Origin: Haliclona indistincta
Lineage: Eukaryota > Porifera > Demospongiae > Haplosclerida > Chalinidae
Reading direction: 5' to 3'
Assembly: GCA_964017065.1 (NCBI GenBank)
Contig: OZ024784.1
Coordinates: forward strand, 18,594,905 to 18,658,904
DNA: 64,000 nucleotides
Shown here: positions 1 through 27,079 of the stretch, piece after piece
Position numbering within the stretch: the stretch's first letter is position 1
How the letters are laid out: each line of letters begins with the position of its first letter
Notes under the pieces: model-generated
Told to the model about the DNA's origin: nothing
Database searches by the model: none
What the model saw: only the letters and a program-made list of their open reading frames with translations
Program-made: the position numbers and the translations under genes

Positions 1-1140
1 GCAGCAGTAGTAATGACAATATCTATTGTAGATACATATCCTGTCTCTAACAGGCAGTGTTGCACACACAACACTTTGCCATGGGTGAGGCAGGAAAGGA
101 TATGTCACTTAGCACTCACACACTATGTTTGTCTGTTCTATCATGTAACAAAGCAAGAATGACCACAGGAATGCAAGATCATGTAGACCAAAGAGCTAGC
201 TAGCAAGCAGTCGAATGGTGACGCCAACAGCTGTAATGCAGATTCTGTAACACAATGACTCATGATATCAAGCACATCTTTATTTGTTCTTGATTTATCA
301 TGATAATTATACAGGTGTCATTAACATTCCATCAACACGCCCACACACCACCAATCAGCTCAGTGATTATTCCCATTACTAATTTATACCACTACTACCA
401 AGAAGCACAAGAGACAGACAGACAGAGAAGACAGGGAGACAGTGTGTGTGTAGACAGGAAGTGGGTATGAGAATGAAATAGTTTAGCTGGTCCAGCTGAC
501 TAACATGCCAGTAGCTAGGAGCTGCATACCAGAGAAGCATGAGTAAGTGGGAGAGGAAGGAGAGATATCAGAACAAGCAGCCAGGGGGAGGCTAGCTGTA
601 ATATGACTCTTGTAGCTGCACTACACTTAGTCTACACAACAACAACACTACTCCTCCCTCCCTCTTTCTTCCTTCTCCCTCACTCACTAGTTGTTGTCAA
701 GGTCTCTCTCTCTTTCTCACCTTTGCACTAGTGTCTACCTCGTCCACAGTAGGAAGGATAGTGCGATTACCGCCAGGGGGTCCCGGTAAGGAAGACATGG
801 TTACTAGACAAGCACCGTGACAGGGACGATGGCGAGAGACGTCTATGTAACCTTTAAGCTAAGCGATTCAGAGAGCTGACAGCAAGCCTGCTACTGCCCG
901 ATTGAGAGTTGGAGAGAGTCACGTTAGAGAGAGGACACCATGAAAGGTTTCAGTCAGTGAGTAAACGGGCCGACTAGGTAGTTGGCAGATAGTGGATCGG
1001 CTGTGTCCGGTAAGTTGTACAAGATGCCTCTAAGGTACGAGTAGATCGCAGAGAATGGATGATAGAGACAATAGCTATGCTCTGGACAGATCACCGGGAG
1101 TGTTCTAATGGACACACACACGCCATCTTCACTGGCTCGA
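1..1140. other. Upstream non-coding DNA
   Basis: I see no open reading frame or RNA gene I can support here. The stretch has some low-complexity patches (CT-rich near 650-720, a short GACA run near 415-430) and leads into the promoter of the PDRG1-like gene. Confidence 0.5.
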
Positions 1141-1164
1141 TCATAAAGTGTTCAGCAGTGAACG

Positions 1165-1185
1165 TGACGTCATGAATACGTCACT
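1165..1185 (+). promoter_or_regulatory. CRE/ATF-like palindrome upstream of PDRG1
   Basis: The palindrome TGACGTCA lies at 1165-1172, with a second half site (ACGTCAC) at 1179-1185. Both are within 55 bp of the start codon at 1217. TGACGTCA is the classical CREB/ATF binding site, so a role in transcription of the PDRG1-like gene is inferred. The match is exact, but no expression data can be seen. Confidence 0.45.
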
Positions 1186-1216
1186 GGTTATTAATACAAG
1201 GGGTTATTAATTCCAC

Positions 1217-2181
1217 ATGGCTCAAACATTTACAGAGGATGGTCATGGGACTCAAGAACACCAGCAGACCAGCACACAGGAGCTACTCGAGCACTACATT
1301 GCTGTGAACAGCTTAGCAGAGAAGATACTAGCTGACAAGCAGCAAGTAAGACAAACAGAGCCAGCTAACATTATTATATTGCTGGATCGATGTATATCTT
1401 TGATGTTCATGATGTGCTGGTGTAAATTAGTGATTGCTTGTTTCTCTCAGATTGTAGAGCTTGAAGTGAGAAGGAACAAGTGCCGAGAGGCGACTAGGGA
1501 ACTGAAAAAATTCCAGTCATCCAAGAAAGGTATGTGATACATCTTCAATGATGAGCAGGATATTGAATTATGTCAATCAAATCAGTGTGATACCATGGTG
1601 ATAATGATCATGTGTCTCGAGTAATGCAAACATCAAAGCTAGTAACAGATACTGAGCATACTCCTCTTCACTAGGGTAGTTGCTGTAATACCACCATGCC
1701 CCACTTATATGAACTACTCTTGGATTTAAATTTTATGCCCAATTTTGCATTCCTGAGGTCTAAAGTATGCAAACAGCTGCAGCTGAAGTTTAGTTTACAA
1801 TGCTCATCATAATACTAATGATAAGCTCAAACACCAACAGGTTCCAAGTGTTGGACATGCTTTGGTAATACGTTTCTCAAGATGGACACCACTTCAAGCA
1901 TTGCTATGTTACAGACAGGTAAGGCGCCGTACAGTAGCAGCACAGCGAATCTAACTGGTCAAGACTTTAAACAGATCAGGCAACCATTCAAGATGAGGTT
2001 GCTGAACTAAGAGACGGTCTGAAGCCTCAAGTTGAGGAGCTACACAGACTAGAAGGTACAGTCACTTGGTCACTGTTCCAATCAATGACCACTTATAGGG
2101 AAAGCGGAACCTAAAGGCTTCACACTTCAAGGAATGAGTACCCAAGACCTCACATTCCTGCACCAGCAGCAACATTCCTAG
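1217..2181 (+). CDS. PDRG1: PDRG1-like prefoldin-family protein
   Basis: Five-exon gene, exons about 1217-1345, 1451-1529, 1841-1918, 1975-2055 and 2099-2181, all with GT-AG introns and consistent phases, encoding 149 residues. The product matches p53 and DNA damage-regulated protein 1 along its length. An N-terminal helix has LAEKILADKQQ, a central stretch CWTCFGNTFLKM corresponds to the family CFGNMFIKM motif, and the C-terminal GFTLQGMSTQDL corresponds to the conserved GF-(N/T)L segment. Human PDRG1 is about 133 residues. PDRG1 is a beta-type prefoldin-like subunit of the R2TP/prefoldin-like co-chaperone complex (PAQosome), which helps assemble RNA polymerase and PIKK complexes. The start ATG is the first in frame and sits just below a CRE-like site. 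The gene converges on STIP1, another HSP90-linked co-chaperone, 180 bp away; that proximity may be chance. Confidence 0.88.
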
Positions 2182-2361
2182 CCAGTAAACACATGGTTAA
2201 GTAACAATTATCTCATTAACTAACAAGTCAACCAGCCCTGTTCAAGCAAACAGACAAATATATAATTATTACTACATGTAGTGTTTAGATAACACAAGAA
2301 AGTGGTGATTGATTCTATTGTTCAGCATATAATAAGACCACACCCATTATCTCGGGGCAGA

Positions 2362-5300
2362 CTAGCGTATTCCTATTATTCCTGACTGTAACAGCTTCTC
2401 CAGTTTAGTAGCGATTTGAGGATTTTGAAGGTGTCTACAGATAAATAGAGAATAATATTGAAACGGTAGACAAACAGAGCATAATATTAAATATTGAAAC
2501 ATGGTACATACTCTTGGAGTGCTCTGGGGTTCTCTTGCATCTGTTGAAGTATCATCTGCATGGCAGGGTCCTGCAGGATCTGCTGGACCTCAGGGTCCTG
2601 CATTGCACGCTTCCTTCTCTCCTCTGGGTTGTCCTCTATACTGCACTTACGAATACCTTCTTTAGCATCCTGTGAGTCAGGTACTGATAATTATCACAGG
2701 AAGGCTGGTTCCTATACTCACCGCATTGTTAGGGTCCAGTTCCAGTGCTTTCCGATATGATTCCATCGCCTTTACAGTATCTTTGAGTGCTAGTAAAGCC
2801 TGACCTTTCCTGAGATAACCCTTGACTGTGATAAAACAAATAATGTAGCTGCATTGGACTGATTCCCATACTCACTGAACTCTGGATCCAGTCTGATGCA
2901 CTCATCACAGTCCTGCACAAAGCTAGTTAATCATGTCTTAGCTGCTCATTTACAAACCTTGAGAGCTAAGTGACATTCCAGCAGCTTGATGTAACAAGCA
3001 GCTCTGTTGCTATATAACTTAGCGTCTTCAGGATTCCTTTTGATTGCTTCGTTGTAGCTCTTAATAGCATCGGCAAAGTTTCCTACAGTGGGTGGAGTCT
3101 TGCTACCACACCCACACACTAAACGTACCTTTCTGGAAGTGTTCATTGCCTGCTTGCTTGGCTTCTACACTCTTCTCAGGATCAATATACGCCTTCTCTT
3201 CCTCCTCCTTCAGCCACTTTTGAGCCTAAATGCGTCATAATAAATGATCCTTGCATCTCCATTAGTAGCAAAGGCGGCTACTGACCTCAGCTTTCCTTGA
3301 CATCACTTCAGGAGTGCGATGCTCAGCTAATGACTTGTCATAGTACTTGACGGCCGGTCCCCACTGCTGTTGCTTGTAGTACACATTACCCATCCTTGTG
3401 TACGCTCTGAGCAGAGATGAGACTGTCTCATGAAGCAGTGTGTCACTCACTTGGCAATGAGCTTGTAGTCAGCTCTGACCTCTCTCCCTCTCTCTACCGC
3501 TCTCTCGCATATCTCCACACACTGGTCATACTCTCCTTGCTCAAAGAACACGGCTACAGAAAAGTATAGTACAAAATTATACTCATTGTACAGTAACATC
3601 AAAGGGAACAAGTGCGATGTGTAAATTTCATTTACTCAAGTGCATAACTGGCTCATGCTAATAAGAGCCTCCTTTGTCTGATAAGGAGGTGTGTATAGAC
3701 TCACCAGCTTTGTTGGTCAGGAAAGTGATATTGTCGGGATCCAGCTCAATAGCTCTATCATAGTGTTCCAGGGCAGCTGTGAAGTCCTTCTTCTTATAAG
3801 CAGCATTGCCCTTGTCCTTCTCACCCAGGGCCTGAGCAAGTGTGAGTGTAACACGAGCATGCTGCGTCCTGGCGTACCTCCTTCTTTCTCTCACTCTCAC
3901 TAGTTTCTTCCTCCATGGGTTCAGGTGGTGTAGCTGACGGCTTCTTGGCTGCTGTGGGCTTCTGCACAAGTGGATCATCCTCGTCTTCTGTGAGTGAGTA
4001 AGTGAGAGTAAAGTACTAGAAGAGAAGGAGATGGGACATTCACCAGGTGCAACTTTGAGATCGACACCAAGGAGCACTCCAAGAGCTACCAGATAGCGCT
4101 GGTCATTCATGTACCTACAACAATATGGAGGAACGTGTCGCATCACACATGAGCAACATGGAGGCACACTGCCGCCACATCACACATGAGCAACATGGAG
4201 GCACACTGCCGCCACATCACACATGAGCAACATGGAGGCACACTGCCGCCACATCACACATGAGCAACATGGAGGCACACTGCCGCCACATCACACATGA
4301 GCAACATGGAGGCACACTGCCGCCACATCACACATGAGCAACATGGAGGAGGCACACTGCCGCATCACACATGAGCAACATGGAGGCACACTGCCGCCAC
4401 ATCACACATGAGCAACATGGAGGCACACTGCCGCCACATCACACATGAGCAACATGGAGGCACACTGCCGCCGCATCACACATGAGCAACATGGAGGCAC
4501 ACTGCCGCCACATCACACATGAGCAACATGGAGGCACACTGCCGCCACATCACACATGAGCAACATGGAGGCACACTGCCGCCACATCACACATGAGCAA
4601 CATGGAGGCACACTGCCGCCACATCACACATGAGCAACATGGAGGCACACTGCCGCCGCATCATACATGAGCAACATGGAGGCACACTGCCGCCACATCA
4701 CACATGAGCAACATGGAGGCACACTGCCGCCACATCACACATGAGCAACATGGAGGCACACTGCCGCCACATCATACATGAGCAACATGGAGGCACACTG
4801 CCGCCACATCATACATGAGCAACATGGAGGCACACTGCCGCCACATCATACATGAGCAACATGGAGGCACACTGCCGCCACATCACACATGAGCAACATG
4901 GAGGCACACTGCCGCCACATCACACATGAGCAACATGGAGGCACACTGCCGCCGCATCACACATGAGCAACATGGAGGCACACTGCCGCCACATCACACA
5001 TGAGCAACCAACATGGAGGCACACTGCCGCCACATCACACATGAGCAACATGGAGGCACACTGCCACCACATCACACATGAGCAACATGGAGGCACACTG
5101 CCGCCACATCACACATGAGCAACATGGAGGCACACTGCCGCCACATCACACATGAGCAACATGGAGGCACACTGCCGCCGCATCACACATGAGCAACATG
5201 GAGGCACACTGCCGCCACATCACACATGAGCAACATGGAGGCACACTGCCGCCACATCACACATGAGCAACATGGAGGCACACTGCCGCCACATCACACA

Positions 5301-6606
5301 TGAGCAACCAACATGGAGGCACACTGCCGCCGCATCACACATGAGCAACATGGAGGCACACTGCCGCCGCATCACACATGAGCAACATGGAGGCACACTG
5401 CCGCCACATCACACATGAGCAACCAACATGGAGGCACACTGCCGCCGCATCACACATGAGCAACATGGAGGCACACTGCCGCCGCATCACACATGAGCAA
5501 CATGGAGGCACACTGCCGCCGCATCACACATGAGCAACATGGAGGCACACTGCCGCCACATCACACATGAGCAACATGGAGGCACACTGCCGCCACATCA
5601 CACATGAGCAACATGGAGGCACACTGCCGCCACATCACACATGAGCAACATGGAGGCACACTGCCGCCACATCACACATGAGCAACATGGAGGCACACTG
5701 CCGCCACATCACACATGAGCAACATGGAGGCACACTGCCGCCACATCACACATGAGCAACATGGAGGCACACTGCCGCCACATCACACATGAGCAACATG
5801 GAGGCACACTGCCGCCACATCACACATGAGCAACATGGAGGCACACTGCCGCCACATCACACATGAGCAACATGGAGGCACACTGCCGCCACATCACACA
5901 TGAGCAACATGGAGGCACACTGCCGCCACATCATACATGATTTATTACTCACTTCTGCAGGGCTTGGTGATCACCACCAAGCTCGTCAAGCCCTTTCACA
6001 AAATCTCTGTCCCTCATGAATGCGGCGGTCTTTGGATCTTTCATTAGACGTTTCTTGGCGTCCTTAGCACGAAAAGGGTTAACAACCTCCACTACAGTAA
6101 GAAACGGCACGTATAAAATGATAGTGAATCAGTGCTAAACAGCACTTTTCTGTTGTTGGCATTCTTCCAGGCCTTTCTTCAACTGCTCGTTCTCTGGATC
6201 CTTCTCCAGTCCTAAGCGATATGCCTCCTCCGCATCCGGCCAACGACCGAGACCAACTAAAGCAGCACCTTTACGCGAGTATCCCTGGCACGGAGAGAAG
6301 TGTACAGTTACCTAGCTTGTGTCGTCATCTTCTCACCTTGCCCCATTTTGGGTTTATCTTGATGGTTTCCTCGGCATCTTTCAGCGCCTTACTATACTTC
6401 TCTTCCTTAGCATAGGCCGCGGATCGGTTACTGTACAGAACGTGGTTACTAGGGTCCTGCTTTATAGCCTCCGTGTAGCAATCAATCGCTCCCTTATTGT
6501 TTCCCCTCTTCATCTCTTCATTACCCTCGGTCTTCCATTGAACAGCCTGCATACCGAGATACAGGTTAGGTAGCTACTCTGGATCACTCACCGTCTTGCT
6601 CGCCAT
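2362..6606 (-). CDS. STIP1: Stress-induced phosphoprotein 1 (HSP70-HSP90 organising protein)
   Basis: Fifteen exons can be joined in phase: 6592-6606, 6337-6546, 6146-6284, 5953-6091, 4044-4114, 3878-3987, 3705-3831, 3451-3553, 3286-3406, 3129-3225, 2958-3082, 2876-2912, 2722-2825, 2512-2669 and 2362-2434. They encode 542 residues, essentially the human length (543). Order of domains: TPR1 (about 5-110, with [19 protein letters not shown]), DP1 (about 120-185), an acidic Pro-rich linker, TPR2A (about 228-340), TPR2B (about 355-475) and DP2 (about 490-540, with [19 protein letters not shown]). HOP bridges HSP70 and HSP90 by binding their EEVD tails and passes clients between them in the cytosol. 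Exon 1 codes only MASKT. The intron between exons 4 and 5, which splits DP1, is filled by a 37-bp minisatellite. The gene shares a short divergent promoter with XRCC3. Confidence 0.95.
4133..5937. repeat. 37-bp minisatellite, about 48 copies, in STIP1 intron 4
   Basis: A tandem array of a 37-bp unit (it begins ACATCACACATGAGCAACAT and ends in CACTGCCGCC) fills nearly the whole intron between STIP1 exons 4 and 5. Copies are almost identical. Recurrent variants are ACATC/GCATC at the start, cacac/catac, and a few units with a CAA-type insertion (AACCAACATGG, for example near 5010, 5310 and 5425). One copy near 4347 has an extra GGA. The unit length is not a multiple of three, so the array is not coding. 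It ends within about 20 bp of both splice sites. Confidence 0.97.
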
Positions 6607-6643
6607 GGCGATTCTTCGCGCGTTGTGAGATCAAGAGAGACTC

Positions 6644-6669
6644 TTCTAGAACCCGCAGCAAGCACGTGG
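6644..6669. promoter_or_regulatory. Heat-shock-element-like site in the STIP1/XRCC3 divergent promoter
   Basis: TTCTAGAA at 6644-6651 is a perfect inverted NTTCNNGAAN pair. It is preceded in register by GAC (one mismatch to a third GAA module), giving a 3-module HSE-like site 38 bp from the STIP1 start. An E-box CACGTG follows at 6664-6669. STIP1 is a known HSF1 target in other animals, so heat induction is a reasonable inference. The whole 178-bp spacer (6607-6784) must serve STIP1 and XRCC3. Confidence 0.45.
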
Positions 6670-6784
6670 AAATAGAGGGCGTGGCTGAGACTGAGTAGGC
6701 GGTGCCGGTGAGAACCAGTGCATGCAGTGCAGTACAGTGCAGTGAGAACTAAAACGATCGATCGCGCGCTAAGACGTCTAAGCA

Positions 6785-8554
6785 ATGAATGCTCCTCCAG
6801 TTAGTGTGAACTTGCTGTCTGCTCGACCCAAACTAGTTTCTGCTGCTACGAGAGGTAACTGTAAAAAATCCGCGTGGGACATTTTGCTCAATGAATATCA
6901 TTATTTTCTCTAGCTGGTTTGCAGACGGTAGATAAGTTGCTGCACTGCTCAGAGGCTGAGCTAGTAGGCAGGACAGGTCTGTCACTAGAAGAGGTGAGGG
7001 AGCTCGTCCTGTCAGGCTCTGAAGCAGTGATTGCTGATCATCCAGTGAGCTCCGCCCTACAGCTGTATCTCAGCAACAAGGCACTTCCTAACTACGGTAA
7101 TCAACATTGCAGGCAGATCACAATTATTGTTTCTCAGGTAGATTGAGTGTGGGTTGTCCGGTGCTAGACTCATTCCTGCGCGGTGGTATCCTGGTTCCTG
7201 CTCTGACTGAGATCGCTGGCAACAGTGCGGCTGGCAAGACCCAGCTCTGTCTACAGTTGAGTCTCTGTGTGCAGTTACCACGACAACAAGGAGGACTAGA
7301 GGGCGGAGCAGTGTATGTATGTACAGAGGATGCTTTCCCAACTAAGAGGCTACAGCAGCTAGTAGAGGTGTTCACTGCTAGACCAGGGTGCAGCAGGACT
7401 ATACAGCAACTGACAGACGCCATCTTTATTGAGCATTGTGCAACTACTGTGAGTTTGCAACTTGTGTTGTATGGATGGTAGGTTGCCCGCTTTGGAAAAG
7501 TTACTTTACTATTTTTTTGATGATAATCTATCGAGCTAGACTCAAAGCTTTTTTGATCATAGGGTAACGTCATTTCTTGTCCACCTAAAGTATTTGTTTG
7601 ATGAAATTCCGATTGACTGATTCGATAAAAACCCACCCTGCCTACCTGCTCATAGAGCTAGTACGTTGGCAAGGCCCTCTACTAGCAGTACCAAACAAGG
7701 CACTAGACCAGGCTACTAGTAGTAGTGGTGCATCTGGTGCTGGCACGCACACCTCAACACCCCGGCTTAAGCTGGGATTCGAACACGGGTACCCCATGTT
7801 ATAAACCAAACAGTCACTTGTGGGTGGTTACCAGTTACTATAAAAGGTGGAACTTCTAAAAATGCATGTAATTTTTGTGCTGAACAAGAATATCATAACC
7901 ATTTTTTCACGAGCTTTCGCAGAAAAATTAAATTCACGAAATTTAGGCAATTTTGATGCTCAAATCGTGTAACTGCACTAATGGGCACATTTTTGTTCTC
8001 TCTCTTTCTCAGGCATCCATGAGCTCTTTGCTTCAGTACAAGTTGCCTTCCATGTTGCAGCAACATCAGTCCATCAAGCTGCTAGTTATAGACTCCATGG
8101 CTGCTCTCTTCAGAGCTGAGTTCACCTCTGCCCAACTGGTTCATCGTGCTCACATGTTGCGATCATTCGGAGCCCAGCTTCACAAACTGACCAACCACTA
8201 CAACATTGCTGTAGTGTGCACCAATCAGGTGTGTGTATGTGCGTCACCCTGTATTACCAACATGTCAGTGTAGGCGACAGCTGATGCAGAAGAGGAGAGC
8301 GGTATGAGACCGGCGCTGGGACTAGCCTGGGCCGATGTGGTGGGAACCAGGCTAGTGATGTACAGGAACGAGGCTGTGAGTGATGAATCACTACCTCAGG
8401 TATGATGTATTAGTGACATAGAGGTGAGTGAGTGTGTTCTGCTGTTTAGCGTGGTCCAGTCCCTCGCAAGATGGTGATACAGCTATCTTCACACCTTCCT
8501 CCTCTCTCACTCCATTACTACATTGATCAAGAAGGCATTCATGGAATACAATAA
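6785..8554 (+). CDS. XRCC3: RAD51 paralogue XRCC3
   Basis: Six exons (about 6785-6854, 6914-7096, 7138-7448, 8013-8228, 8274-8399, 8450-8554) join in phase to give 336 residues; human XRCC3 has 346. The RecA-like core is complete. Walker A GNSAAGKT lies at residues 112-119, followed by the family signature [20 protein letters not shown], and Walker B LLVID is at 211-215. The C-terminal [20 protein letters not shown] and SSHLPP...[11 protein letters not shown] match the XRCC3 ending. XRCC3 forms the CX3 complex with RAD51C and acts in homologous recombination and Holliday-junction processing in the nucleus. The start is chosen because it gives the expected N-terminal helix-hairpin region. The gene diverges from STIP1 and runs convergently toward LYST. 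Intron 3 (7449-8012) is unusually long for this gene. Confidence 0.92.
7765..7800 (-). repeat. tRNA-like B-box, possible SINE remnant in XRCC3 intron 3
   Basis: Read on the minus strand, the sequence GTTCGAATCCC is a perfect RNA polymerase III B-box, preceded by a GGGGTACCCG stem-like run. No full cloverleaf or convincing A-box can be drawn, so this is more likely a tRNA-derived repeat remnant than a tRNA gene. Confidence 0.25.
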
Positions 8555-8560
8555 ACCTGA

Positions 8561-8704
8561 ACTCGTCTCCCTCCCTTTCTCTCTGTCTCCCTCCCTACCC
8601 TAACTCCCTCCCCCTCTCTCTCTCTCTCTCTCCCTCCCTCTCCCCTAACTCCTTCCCTCCATCCCCCCCTCTCTCCCTCCCTCTCTCTCTCACTCTCTCT
8701 CTCC

Positions 8705-8745
<41 letters not shown>
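8561..8745. repeat. CT-rich low-complexity tract
   Basis: Poly-(CT)/(CCCT) microsatellite lying just after the XRCC3 stop codon, in the convergent XRCC3-LYST spacer. Open frames through it are purely compositional. Confidence 0.9.
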
Positions 8746-8746
<1 letters not shown>

Positions 8747-8991
8747 TTACTTTTGTACTGATTATAGTACAAATAAATTTATTACTCTTTAAAAGGTGAT
8801 GTACAATTATTAACAACAGCAGATAAATTTTGTACAATATTGTTATACTTCATAAAAAGTGTTTTGCGATGAACCTGTGAAAGCAAAATTAATTTCGCAA
8901 AAATTGTTTGACATTATGGCAGTTCACTGTTTGATCGTGATTTTCACACAATTGCAGACAGAGTGACGAAGAGAGAGGGAGACAGTTTGAT

Positions 8992-26331
<17,340 letters not shown>

Positions 26332-27079
26332 TTCCAGTCACAAACACACAGTGTCGCTATTGCTCTCAGCTTCTTGTGAACATGGCGCTCAACAGGGACG
26401 AGAAGAATGCACAAACGTCTCTTTTGACTTCAGAATATCTAACTAGTTGCTATCACTCGAGGGGAACACGAAAGTCTGGGAATATCTGCCTCTCTTTATG
26501 TCTGCCCGAGTGTCTGCCGCTCGCGATCGGCCGCTTGTACTGTGCGTGCATGCAGTCGAGCCACGCCCACACAGGATATTCCCGTTGCACGCATGACTCT
26601 ACGGAGCTTGCAGAGTACAGTTTCCGTGACTCACAAAGGTCTAGGCACGGAACACGCCATGTTCAAACGCAATTGAAATTCTGTAGGCCATGCAATACTA
26701 GTGCACAAAAAACCTATAGCACGGTCTGTGAGCGGTTCTTTCGTTGAAAAAGGCTGTGTCTAATTTATTTCTATTTTGTTTGATTATTAAAAATTCAGGA
26801 TGAAACCCTGGACTAATAGCAGTGTTGAATATGCAGCCGAGTATGATGTCATCAGCTAAAAATGGAGCTCACATGCACCATGCAGCCAGTATTTATCACA
26901 AGGCTTGGCTTCCATAATGTCAAACAGCTAGTGTTCTATTATAGCGACCGGCCTCTACAAAACAATAATTATTGTACCAATGTATAAATATAAAGTACAA
27001 CAATCCTATATGAGCTACTACTGTACTTGCTATACGCTAGATGAGATCAGTACTATGAACCTATGAACACAGTTTAGCA
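26332..27079. other. LYST upstream region, no supported gene
   Basis: A frame from ATG 26376 to 26747 (123 codons, + strand) begins in fair context (GAACATGGCGC near 26381) and diverges from LYST 45 bp away. Its product is Cys/Ser-rich with no recognisable domain, and no splice pattern supports it. I regard it as 5' flanking DNA or at best an unidentified first exon. The rest (26760-27079) is AT-rich spacer. Confidence 0.4.

Noticed and set aside
4133..5937. Regular 37-bp repeats resembling a CRISPR array
   Set aside because: Units are head-to-tail with no unique spacers and lie within an intron of an animal gene; it is a minisatellite.
7741..7830. tRNA gene on the minus strand
   Set aside because: A B-box is present but no acceptor stem, A-box or anticodon arm can be folded.
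26376..26747. 123-codon + strand frame beside LYST
   Set aside because: No domain, no splice pattern, Cys/Ser-rich; kept only as a note in the spacer entry.
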